This document shows, one piece after another, positions 38,590 to 45,878 of a stretch of DNA of 64,000 nt (position 1 is its first letter; each line of letters starts with the position of its first letter). The stretch lies in NCBI GenBank assembly GCA_031459935.1, contig JAVKHN010000001.1, forward strand, positions 62,001-126,000. The letters run 5' to 3'. The notes beneath the pieces were generated by a model. It was not told where the DNA came from. It saw only the letters and a list, made by a program, of their open reading frames with translations, and made no database searches. The DNA is from Sysuimicrobium calidum. Lineage in GTDB: Bacteria > Sysuimicrobiota > Sysuimicrobiia > Sysuimicrobiales > Sysuimicrobiaceae. Both the position numbers and the translations under genes were made by a program.

Positions 38590-39945
38590 TCAGCTCTGTT
38601 CCAGCAGCACCACCGTCTCCACGTGGTAGGTCTGGGGGAAGAGGTCCACGGGCTGCACGGTGCGGATCGCGTAGCCGAAGGGCAGAAGTTCCTTGAGATC
38701 CGGGGCGAGGGTGGTGGGATTGCAGGAGACGTACAGGATGCGGCGCGCTCCAGACCTCCCGATCTTCCGCATGACCCGGCCGCCCGCTCCGGCCCGGGGC
38801 GGATCCAGCACCAGGACATCCGGCGGACCTATGCGCCGCACGAGCTCTGGCAGCGCAAGGCGCACATCTCCCACTAGGAACTCCGCGTTCGAGATCCCTG
38901 CCCGTCGGGCGTTCTCCCGGGCTGCCTCCACCGCCTCCGGCACCACCTCGATGCCGTATATGGCTCGGGCCCGGACCGCCAGCGGCAGGGTGAAGGTGCC
39001 CACTCCGCAGTACAGGTCCACCACGGTCTCATCTCCCCGCAGGTCCAGGACTTCCAGAGCAATCCGCACCAGGCGCTCCGCGGCCTCCGTGTTGGTCTGG
39101 AAGAAGGTCTCCAGCCGGATGCAGAATCGAAAGCCACTAAGCTCCTCCTCGATGAAGTCGCGGCCCCACAGCACCTCCAGAGCATCCACCCGTACCGCGT
39201 CCGAGAGGGCGCTGGACTGCACCCACACCACCCCCCGAATCTGGGGGAACCGCGAGGCCAGGGCCTCCGCGAGGGCCTTCCCTTCCGGGAACTCCCCAGG
39301 GGTGGTGACGATGCCCACCAGGATCTCCCCTATCCGCCGACCCTCCCGGACCACCAGGTGGCGCAACCGCCCCGTGCGGGTGCGGTTGTCGTAACAGGGG
39401 ATGCGGTGGGTGCGCACGAAGGTCCGCACCGCCTGCAGGATCTCGCTCACCACGGGACTGGGCAGCAGGCACCGTTCGATTCCCAGTACCCGGTCGAATT
39501 GACCCCGGGGGTGCAGACCCAGGATGGCTTCCGGGTGAAAGGCGAACTCCATCTTGTTCCGGTAGTGGTAGGGCTCGGGGGCGGGGAGGATGGGACGGAG
39601 GGGGAGATCCCGCAGACCGCCCAGGCGCTCCAGGCTCTCCAGGACGATCTGTTCCTTGATCCGCAGCTGCGCCGGGTAGTCCAGGTGCTGCCAGCTACAT
39701 CCCCCGCAGGGTCCGAAGTACGGACAGGGAGGTAGCGTCCGATCCGGACCGGGCTCGAGCACCGCCACGAGCTCCGCCTCCGCGAAGGTCCGCTTGGCCC
39801 GGGTGATCCGGGCCCGCACGAGATCCCCGGGGGCCGTGTGGGGGACGAACACCACGTACCCGTCCACCCTGCCCACCCCCCGGCCCCCGTAGGACAGCCG
39901 ATCGATGTGCAGGTCCAGCTCCTGCCCCTTCTGGAAGCCTGCCAT
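38590..39945 (-). CDS. rlmD: 23S rRNA (uracil-C5)-methyltransferase, RlmD/RumA type
   Basis: SAM-dependent RNA methyltransferase, 451 aa. The N-terminal TRAM domain contains RLSYGGRGVGRVDGYVVFV. Iron-sulfur ligands are Cys74, Cys80 and Cys83 (CPYFGPCGGC), with a fourth Cys in ERCLLP. The SAM motif is VDLYCGVGTFTLPLA. The catalytic Cys lies in YVSCNPTTLAPDL, with the final Glu in HVETVVLLE. Which uridine is modified (1939 or 747 in E. coli numbering) cannot be told from sequence, so the symbol names the family. ATG 39945. Confidence 0.88.
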   Translation of the reverse strand: MAGFQKGQELDLHIDRLSYGGRGVGRVDGYVVFVPHTAPGDLVRARITRAKRTFAEAELVAVLEPGPDRTLPPCPYFGPCGGCSWQHLDYPAQLRIKEQIVLESLERLGGLRDLPLRPILPAPEPYHYRNKMEFAFHPEAILGLHPRGQFDRVLGIERCLLPSPVVSEILQAVRTFVRTHRIPCYDNRTRTGRLRHLVVREGRRIGEILVGIVTTPGEFPEGKALAEALASRFPQIRGVVWVQSSALSDAVRVDALEVLWGRDFIEEELSGFRFCIRLETFFQTNTEAAERLVRIALEVLDLRGDETVVDLYCGVGTFTLPLAVRARAIYGIEVVPEAVEAARENARRAGISNAEFLVGDVRLALPELVRRIGPPDVLVLDPPRAGAGGRVMRKIGRSGARRILYVSCNPTTLAPDLKELLPFGYAIRTVQPVDLFPQTYHVETVVLLEQS

Positions 39946-39995
39946 ACCAAGGGCAGGGTAGGGGACACGCGGGGACCGGGCAAGGCGGTTTTACG

Positions 39996-40009
39996 GAACG
40001 TTAACGTTC
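39996..40009. promoter_or_regulatory. 14-bp perfect palindrome, candidate operator
   Basis: GAACGTTAACGTTC lies in the gap between rlmD and the redox operon, 75 bases upstream of its first start codon. It is a plausible binding site for the operon's own OmpR-type regulator. Confidence 0.45.
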
Positions 40010-40084
40010 GGTTCGCACCGCGTTCACCCCCCGCGGGCCTCCGCGCGCTATCCCTGTGGGTGACTTCGCCATGGAGGTGCGGAC

Positions 40085-40438
40085 GTGTCCAGGACGGCGG
40101 TGTGGTGGGTCACGGCGGCCAGCGCGGCCTTTCTGGCGGCGGCGGGAGTGACAGTGGGCATGCGCCTGGCAGGCGCTGCACAGGGTCCCGCGGGCCAGCT
40201 GGAGCGACGGTGCGGGGCGGAAGTCCAGCGGCTCGAGGGGCAGGTGGGTCGGCTGCGACGGCTTGTGGCCGCGTACCGGGAGCGCGAGGCGGTGTACCGC
40301 CAGAGGTTGCAGGAGGCCAACGAGGCTGTGGAACGCCTGAACTGGATCGCGTGGCGCGGCGGACGGGCCTGGCCCCGGGTGGACGGACAGGAGCGTGAGG
40401 GCCACGAGGGGCGCGGGAGGTGGGACGGTGACGACTGA
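40085..40438 (+). CDS. Hypothetical membrane-anchored coiled-coil protein
   Basis: 117 aa, not recognised. One N-terminal membrane segment (VWWVTAASAAFLAAAGVTVG) is followed by a coiled-coil-like stretch rich in Arg, Glu and Gln (VQRLEGQVGRLRRLVAAYRE) and a charged, Gly-rich tail. GTG 40085 has GGAGG upstream. It is the first gene of an operon with ApbE, a ferric-reductase-like protein and a two-component pair, so a role in envelope redox assembly is an inference from context only. Confidence 0.55.
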   Translation: MSRTAVWWVTAASAAFLAAAGVTVGMRLAGAAQGPAGQLERRCGAEVQRLEGQVGRLRRLVAAYREREAVYRQRLQEANEAVERLNWIAWRGGRAWPRVDGQEREGHEGRGRWDGDD

Positions 40439-40451
40439 GGGAGGCTCCCAC

Positions 40452-40670
40452 ATGCGGGCGTGGAAGGCCTTGCTGGCCACAGGCTCCCTGCTGGCGAGCG
40501 TGGTGGGCTGGGGTGTTCTGGCGGCGCGCGACGCGACCGTGGCGGCGGTCGACCATCGCGGGCCCGCGGTGGAAGAAGCACCAGGGACGTGGTCGGAAGC
40601 CGAGCTGGAGCCCCTTCCGCCGGTTCCCTCCGTCCGCCGTCCCGTGGCCACCACGAGGTCCTCCCGATGA
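40452..40670 (+). CDS. Small exported or anchored protein, 72 aa
   Basis: Not recognised. An N-terminal hydrophobic segment (ALLATGSLLASVVGWGVLAA) is followed by a short Pro/Glu-rich region ending in RSSR. ATG 40452 with GGGAGG seven bases upstream is preferred; GTG 40428 would overlap the previous gene. The stop overlaps the apbE ATG (ATGA), so it is cotranslated. No ApbE flavinylation motif ([S/T/D]GA[S/T]xx[S/T]) is visible. Confidence 0.5.
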   Translation: MRAWKALLATGSLLASVVGWGVLAARDATVAAVDHRGPAVEEAPGTWSEAELEPLPPVPSVRRPVATTRSSR

Positions 40671-41590
40671 GGGTATTCGCGGGGAGCTTCCGCGCCATGG
40701 GCTGTCGCTTCCGGGTGTGTGTGGCCACGGACAACTCCACAACCGCCCGCCGGGCGGTGGCCCTGGCGCGGGCCCGGGTCGCGCAGTGGGAGGCGCTGCT
40801 GAGCCGGTTTCGAGCGGACAGCGAGGTGAGCCGGCTCAACCGGTCTTCGGGACGCCCCGTGCAGGTCCACCCACTGCTGTGGCGCGCGCTGCAGTGGGCC
40901 CTGTGGGCGGCCCGGGCCACGGGGGGCTTGTACGACCCCACCCTCCTTGACCGGCTGGAGGCCGCAGGCTACCGAACGGGTTTCGAGCAACTCCCGCCCG
41001 TGGAACGTCTTCCAGATCCGGACCCCACCGTCTTCGGGCGATGGCGTCTCGTCCGGGTGCACCGCCTTCGGCCCGTGGTGACGCTGCCGCCCGGGATTCG
41101 TGTGGATCTCGGTGGAGTGGGCAAGGCGTTCGTGGCGGAGCGGGTTGCGGCGCAGGTGAGCCGGTTCGGGCCGTGTCTGGTGGAAGCGGGTGGGGACGTG
41201 GCGGTGCGCGGGCTGCCTCCCGGATGGCCCGGTTGGCCGGTCGCGGTGGAGACGCCCTGGGGGAACGCAGGGGTCGCGTGGGTGCGGCGGGGCGCCGTGG
41301 CCACCTCCGGCACCGACGTGCGGCGCTGGCACGCGGGACAGGAGGTGGCCCACCACCTCCTCGACCCGCGTACCGGACTCCCCGCGCGCACCGACGTGGC
41401 CAGCGCCACGGTGTTCGCGCGCCATGCGGTGGAGGCCAACGCGCACGCGGTGGCGGTGGTGGTGCTGGGCACCAAGGCGGCCGAGGCGTACCTGGCCCGG
41501 CGCACCCGCCTGCGGGTCGCCATCGCCCGTGAGGACGGAAAACTGCGGCTGCACGGTCTGGTCCTGCATCAGGCAGCCGAAGAGGCGTGA
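40667..41590 (+). CDS. apbE: FAD:protein FMN transferase (ApbE family)
   Basis: 307 aa. ApbE proteins transfer FMN from FAD onto Ser/Thr of exported redox proteins. Seen: FRADSEVSRLNRS (49-61), TGGLYDPTL, the core DLGGVGKAFVAE (147-158), EAGGDVAVRG, TSGTD (213-217) and HHLLDPRTGLPA. No clear signal peptide or lipobox precedes MRVFAGSFRAMGCRFRV, unlike most envelope ApbE. ATG 40667 overlaps the upstream stop. Neighbouring ferric-reductase-like protein suggests a flavin/haem electron-transfer unit, though no FMN-binding target is encoded beside it. Confidence 0.87.
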   Translation: MRVFAGSFRAMGCRFRVCVATDNSTTARRAVALARARVAQWEALLSRFRADSEVSRLNRSSGRPVQVHPLLWRALQWALWAARATGGLYDPTLLDRLEAAGYRTGFEQLPPVERLPDPDPTVFGRWRLVRVHRLRPVVTLPPGIRVDLGGVGKAFVAERVAAQVSRFGPCLVEAGGDVAVRGLPPGWPGWPVAVETPWGNAGVAWVRRGAVATSGTDVRRWHAGQEVAHHLLDPRTGLPARTDVASATVFARHAVEANAHAVAVVVLGTKAAEAYLARRTRLRVAIAREDGKLRLHGLVLHQAAEEA

Positions 41591-41606
41591 GAGGAGGTGG
41601 GTTGAG

Positions 41607-42269
41607 GTGTGGCTGGGCAGGGCGTTGCTCTTGCTGCTGGGGGTGGGGCTGGGCGGCGCTGCAGGGAGTCTCTGGGCCGATACCCAGGTCGGCGCGTGGG
41701 CGGCCGCCCTCGTCGGTCCGGAGCCGAAGGCACTCTGGTACGCCAGCCGCAGCACGGGGTGGGTGAGCTATGCGCTGCTGTGGTCGGCTACCTGCCTGGG
41801 GCTAATGCTTTCCGGGCGCGTGGCGCGGGGAGGGGTGGCGGCATCCCTCGCACAGCTGCATCGGTTCGCGGCAGGGCTCGCGCTGGTGTTTGTGACCGTC
41901 CACGCGCTGATCTTGCTCGGGGACCGGTACCTCAAGGCCGACCTCCTGTCTACCCTGTTGCCTTTCCGCTTCCCCTACCGGCCGATCTGGGTAGGGCTCG
42001 GCCAGCTGGCCGCGTACGCCGCCGCGGCGGTGTACGGCAGCGTCTTTTTGCGCCGGTGGACCGGATACCGCTTCTGGCGGGCTCTGCACTATGCTGCTTT
42101 TGGAGCGTACGGCCTGGTGACCTTGCACCTCCTGGGTGCGGGAACGGACGTGGGCCCGGTGGCCGGGGCGATGGTCATGGCGTCCGCTGCGGCGGTGTAT
42201 GGGCTTCTTTGCCTGCGCGTGTGGGAGGGATCGGTGCGGGCCGCCGCCCGCGGGGTGAGGTCCGCGTGA
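41607..42269 (+). CDS. Ferric-reductase-like haem membrane protein
   Basis: 220 aa with about six membrane helices. It carries the bis-histidine pattern of ferric-reductase-like transmembrane domains (MsrQ/YedZ-like): His pairs in LHRFAAGLALVFVTVHAL and in LHYAAFGAYGLVTLHLL, each about 13 residues apart, fitting b-type haem binding. It has no cytosolic flavin domain. GTG 41607 follows AGGAGG at nine bases; the frame upstream is apbE shadow. The stop overlaps the response-regulator GTG. Probably passes electrons across the membrane. Confidence 0.75.
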   Translation: MWLGRALLLLLGVGLGGAAGSLWADTQVGAWAAALVGPEPKALWYASRSTGWVSYALLWSATCLGLMLSGRVARGGVAASLAQLHRFAAGLALVFVTVHALILLGDRYLKADLLSTLLPFRFPYRPIWVGLGQLAAYAAAAVYGSVFLRRWTGYRFWRALHYAAFGAYGLVTLHLLGAGTDVGPVAGAMVMASAAAVYGLLCLRVWEGSVRAAARGVRSA

Positions 42270-42991
42270 GCCAGTCTGCCCGTGTGTCCGGCCCCCGGAT
42301 CCTGCTGGTGGAGGACGACCCCGATCTGGCGGAGCCCCTGCAGGAGGGTCTTAGTCAGCAGGGGTTTCGAACCGTCCACGCGCGGAGCGGCCGCGAGGCC
42401 CTGGATGCGTTGGGCCGCGAGATGGTGGACGTGGTGGTGCTGGACGTGATGTTGCCGGACGTGGACGGGTTCAGCCTGTGCCGGGAGATCCGCGGTCAGT
42501 CGGATGTGCCGGTTCTGATGCTCACCGCCCGCGGCCACGAGCTGGACCGGGTGACGGGGCTGGAGGTCGGTGCGGACGACTACGTGACCAAGCCCTTCAG
42601 CCTCCGGGAGCTGGTGGCGAGGCTGCGGGCCATCCTGCGGCGTCGGGAGCTGGACCGGGGAGCAGCGCCGCGGCCCACAGACCACCTCGTGGTGGGCGAG
42701 ATCACCCTGGACCGGCTGGCCCGTCGCGTGTGGCGATCCGGTCGCCCCCTTGAGCTCCGCCCGCGGGAGTACCGGCTCCTGGAGGTGCTCATGTCGGAGG
42801 CGGGGCGGGCGCTGTCGCGGCAGGAGCTGCTGGATCGCGTGTGGGGGCCCGACTGGGTGGGCGATCCGAGGACCCTGGACGTTCACGTGCGCTGGCTGCG
42901 GGAGAAGCTGGAACCCGACCCCTCCCGACCGCGCTACATCCACACGGTGCGGGGATACGGCTACCGGTTCGAGGACGCGGGTGCGGAGTAG
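42266..42991 (+). CDS. OmpR/PhoB-family response regulator
   Basis: 241 aa. Receiver domain with acidic pocket VEDDPD and phospho-acceptor Asp60 (VVVLDVMLPDVDG), Thr in LTARG and Lys in KPFS. The C-terminal winged helix contains LELRPREYRLLEVLM and ends VRGYGYRFEDA. GTG 42266 overlaps the stop of the membrane-protein gene. The partner kinase follows with an 11-base overlap. Likely controls its own redox operon, perhaps through the palindrome at 39996. Confidence 0.9.
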   Translation: MSQSARVSGPRILLVEDDPDLAEPLQEGLSQQGFRTVHARSGREALDALGREMVDVVVLDVMLPDVDGFSLCREIRGQSDVPVLMLTARGHELDRVTGLEVGADDYVTKPFSLRELVARLRAILRRRELDRGAAPRPTDHLVVGEITLDRLARRVWRSGRPLELRPREYRLLEVLMSEAGRALSRQELLDRVWGPDWVGDPRTLDVHVRWLREKLEPDPSRPRYIHTVRGYGYRFEDAGAE

Positions 42992-44342
42992 TCTGCGCTG
43001 GCAGGTCCTGGCGGTTTCCTTGGGCCTCCTGGTGCTGGGGGTCGGCGGGCTCGTGGTGTGGTCCGGCTATCGGTTGAAGCGCAGCGCCGAGGAGCGGGCG
43101 TACCACGAGCTGGTAGCTAAGGCGCTGATCGTCGCTGCGGTCCTTCAGGAGCCCCTGGAGCACCGCTGGCTGCCTCAGGCCGTGGTGGTCAGCTACGCCC
43201 GCAGCGCGGGTGCTCGGGTGGTCGTCCTGGACCGCCACCTCCGGGTGCTGGCCTCCTCGGAGCCGGTTGCACCCAGCTTTCCGAAGGCCCTGCGCCAGGG
43301 GTGGGGCGCGGAGGGCTCCGGACGGCGGCTGTACGCCACCGTCCCCGTTCTGGACGAGGACGGCCGCGCCCGGGGGGCCGTGGAGCTTTCTGTGCCCGCG
43401 GCGGCGGTGCTAGCGCCGGCCAGGGCCGCGTGGGCAGCTTTGGCGGCCGCAGGCGTGGCCGTACTGGGGACGGTGGCGGTGGCCAGCAGCTTGCTGGCCA
43501 TGTGGATCACCCGTCCGCTGCGGGCCCTCACGGATGCCGCGGACGCTGTGGCGTCAGGCCGGCTGTCGCAGCGGGTTCGCGTGGAGGGGGCCGAGGAGGT
43601 CCGCCGGCTGGCGGCGAGCTTCAACCGGATGGCGGAGCGGGTGGAGGCCATGGTGGCACAGCAGCGGGCATTCGCGGCGCGCGCGGCGCACGAGTTGCGC
43701 TCTCCTCTGGCCAGCCTCCGCCTGCGGCTGGAGGCCTTCCAGGACAAGGTCGTGCCCGACCCGGCCGCGAAGAGATCCTTGGATGACGCCCTGCGGGCCG
43801 TAGACCGGCTTCAGAGGCTCACGGACCACTTGCTGGCTCTGTGGGCGATCCAGGAGGTGGGGGCCACCAACCGGCGGTCGGTGGACCTGGCGCCGGTGCT
43901 GTATGAGCTGGCAGATGAGGCGGCCCCCCTGGCCGCCGACGCGGGGCTGCGGCTGCTGGTGGACGTCCCCCCGCACCTCCCGCAGGTGTTCGCGGACCCG
44001 GAACAGATCCGCCTGGTGATGCGGAACCTGGTGGACAACGCCATTAAGCACACTCCGGAGGGAGGGCGCATCAGCGTGCGGGCGTCGGCGCAGGAGGGCT
44101 GGGTGGAGCTCGTGGTGGCGGACACCGGTGTGGGGATCGCCCCGGAGCATCTACCCCGGGTCTTCGACCGCTTCTACCGGGTTCCCACGCGGGTCCGGGG
44201 GCCAGAGGGGAGCGGCTTGGGACTGGCCCTGGTGCGGGAGGTGGTGGAGGCCCATGGAGGGCACGTGGAGGTGCGCAGCGCTCCCGGAGCCGGAACGGAG
44301 TTCCGGGTGCGTCTACCGCGGGAGGTGGGTGCGGGACGGTGA
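42981..44342 (+). CDS. Sensor histidine kinase (HAMP, HisKA)
   Basis: 453 aa. Two membrane helices (about 8-28 and 150-174) flank an extracytoplasmic sensor of about 120 residues. A HAMP linker follows (174-225). H-box His237 lies in AAHELRSPLASL, then N-box NLVDNAIKHTPEGG, G1 DTGVGIAPEHL, F-box FDRFYRV and G2 GSGLGLALV. All catalytic boxes are intact. GTG 42981 overlaps the regulator gene. Signal unknown; context points to a redox or metal cue. Confidence 0.9.
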   Translation: MRSSLRWQVLAVSLGLLVLGVGGLVVWSGYRLKRSAEERAYHELVAKALIVAAVLQEPLEHRWLPQAVVVSYARSAGARVVVLDRHLRVLASSEPVAPSFPKALRQGWGAEGSGRRLYATVPVLDEDGRARGAVELSVPAAAVLAPARAAWAALAAAGVAVLGTVAVASSLLAMWITRPLRALTDAADAVASGRLSQRVRVEGAEEVRRLAASFNRMAERVEAMVAQQRAFAARAAHELRSPLASLRLRLEAFQDKVVPDPAAKRSLDDALRAVDRLQRLTDHLLALWAIQEVGATNRRSVDLAPVLYELADEAAPLAADAGLRLLVDVPPHLPQVFADPEQIRLVMRNLVDNAIKHTPEGGRISVRASAQEGWVELVVADTGVGIAPEHLPRVFDRFYRVPTRVRGPEGSGLGLALVREVVEAHGGHVEVRSAPGAGTEFRVRLPREVGAGR

Positions 44343-44408
44343 GTCCCTCGGAGGGCTCGGTGGCGCGGCCGCAGTCCCTCCGCACCGCCCGTGGAGCAGC
44401 GTGTGCGC

Positions 44409-44963
44409 TCAGCGGGGCAGCAGCTCCACCACAGGCTCGGGAGGCTGCCAGGTAATCAGGGCACCCAGGTAGCGGTCATTGCCCATGGTGCAGTTCACCA
44501 CCACGGTCTGCCCGAGCCGTGCGATCCCGGGACACTCGTGCACGTGGCCACACACCACCACCCGGGGCCGCAGCCGCTCCACGAGCTCCCGTACCACGCG
44601 GGAGCCGATGTGCTGACCGGTCCAGGCCCGGTCCAGGACGCCGTAGGGCGGCTCGTGAGATACCAGGACGTCACACGTCTCCCCCTGCAGACCCCCAAAC
44701 CGCACGCCGTCCTGCACGATGATCCTCCGTCCGGGGTGGTGGGGGATGGCCTCCTCCACGTCCGGGGGATCCATGTTGCCGGGGATGGCCAGAACCATGG
44801 CGGGCAGGGTGTTTAGCAGGTGCAGGGCTTCCCGCCCCCGGCCCGCATGCGTGAGGTCGCCCGCGATGATCACCACCTGAGGCCGGAGCTGCTCCGTGGT
44901 GCGCTCCACGAGCCGGATGCGTTCGGATTTCCCGTGGATGTCCGCGAGGGCGTAGATCCGCAT
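44409..44963 (-). CDS. YfcE/MJ0936-like metallophosphoesterase
   Basis: 184 aa calcineurin-like phosphoesterase. Metal ligands are visible as Asp8 and His10 (LADIHG), Asp36 (AGDLTH), Asn63 (PGNMD), His103 (SHEPP), and His140 and His142 (CGHVHE). Such proteins hydrolyse phosphodiesters; the physiological substrate is unknown. It starts 3 bases after the stop of the upstream hypothetical gene, forming a two-gene unit on the minus strand. It converges on the histidine-kinase gene. Confidence 0.85.
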   Translation of the reverse strand: MRIYALADIHGKSERIRLVERTTEQLRPQVVIIAGDLTHAGRGREALHLLNTLPAMVLAIPGNMDPPDVEEAIPHHPGRRIIVQDGVRFGGLQGETCDVLVSHEPPYGVLDRAWTGQHIGSRVVRELVERLRPRVVVCGHVHECPGIARLGQTVVVNCTMGNDRYLGALITWQPPEPVVELLPR

Positions 44964-44966
44964 GTC

Positions 44967-45773
44967 TCACCCGGGCAGGTGGAAGAGCCGGAGGTGCCGC
45001 CACCGGAGGTAGCGGTCGCTCAAGAGGTTCAGGGGCTTGCGGGCGCTGGAGAAGTGTTCGCTGAGCTTGTTGAGCACGGGACGCAGGCCGCTGGCAATGG
45101 CCTGCTCGTGCTCCGCGGCCCGACGATAGAAGGTCGCCCCTTCCTGCTCGTACTCCTCCAGGCTTCGCCACTCCCCACCGATGACGCGGCCAGGCCGCAT
45201 GCGCTGCGCGTACATCCCCCGGGAGAGCACGTAGCTGGGGAAGATCCCGGTCAGGAACAGGGCGATGTCCGCGATCCGGCGTAGCAGGGGGAACCGCCAC
45301 GCCTCATCCACCAGGTCCGCGAGCCGGATCATGTCGTCCATGTCCATGTCCGAGAACCGCAGCCGCTCCAGGCGGTTGCCCCGCCGCACGTAGAGGACAT
45401 AGGTCTCCGTGCGCACGAAGGAGGCCAGCATGGCGCTCAGGTACTCCAGCACCTGCTCGTCCTCCAGCAGGACGTTAACCCGGTGGGTGTCGAACACGGG
45501 CACGGACTGGGTGAGCCCCACCCGCTCCAAGGTGTACCGGGCGTGCCGGATGTCCCGGGCCACCCGCCTCAGGAGGATGTTGAAGAGCAGGCGCGGAGAG
45601 ATCTTGAGGGTGATGTCGGGATCCGTGCGGATGCGCTCCACCAGGCGGTCGTCCTCCAGGGCCACCTCCAGGAAATCCGGATGACGCAGCTTTTCCACCA
45701 GGAGGAGCACCTCCTCCGGTCGATCCGCGAGAACGCTGGCCACGAAGGTGAGGTCGCTCTCCGGGTACTTCAT
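44967..45773 (-). CDS. Hypothetical protein, 268 aa
   Basis: Not recognised. Predominantly helical, Arg/Glu/Leu-rich, without a clear catalytic motif. One mildly hydrophobic stretch (RIADIALFLTGIFPSYVLSR, about 166-185) could insert in or touch the membrane. It is followed by an aromatic, Arg-rich segment and a C-terminus RWRHLRLFHLPG. ATG 45773 lacks a strong site nearby (GGGAGGAGGGACG lies just upstream, acceptable). Cotranscribed with the phosphoesterase. Confidence 0.6.
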   Translation of the reverse strand: MKYPESDLTFVASVLADRPEEVLLLVEKLRHPDFLEVALEDDRLVERIRTDPDITLKISPRLLFNILLRRVARDIRHARYTLERVGLTQSVPVFDTHRVNVLLEDEQVLEYLSAMLASFVRTETYVLYVRRGNRLERLRFSDMDMDDMIRLADLVDEAWRFPLLRRIADIALFLTGIFPSYVLSRGMYAQRMRPGRVIGGEWRSLEEYEQEGATFYRRAAEHEQAIASGLRPVLNKLSEHFSSARKPLNLLSDRYLRWRHLRLFHLPG

Positions 45774-45814
45774 GGGACGTCCCTCCTCCCCTCATCTTAC
45801 CGTACACGACTTCG

Positions 45815-45843
45815 TGGACGGCCCTCCGCGGATCCCCTACATT
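45815..45843 (+). promoter_or_regulatory. Promoter of the TRAP permease-arginase operon
   Basis: TGGACG (45815-45820), 17-base spacer, TACATT (45838-45843). A start near 45850 would include the GGGGAGAGG before GTG 45879 but leave almost no leader for ATG 45858, which favours the GTG start. Confidence 0.5.
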
Positions 45844-45878
45844 GTCCCCGGGGACCGATGGAGCGGGGAGAGGACCGG

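Noticed and set aside
40452..40670. ApbE substrate (FMN-carrying protein) in the 72-aa gene
   Set aside because: The flavinylation consensus is absent; TGSLLAS is in the membrane segment and does not fit.
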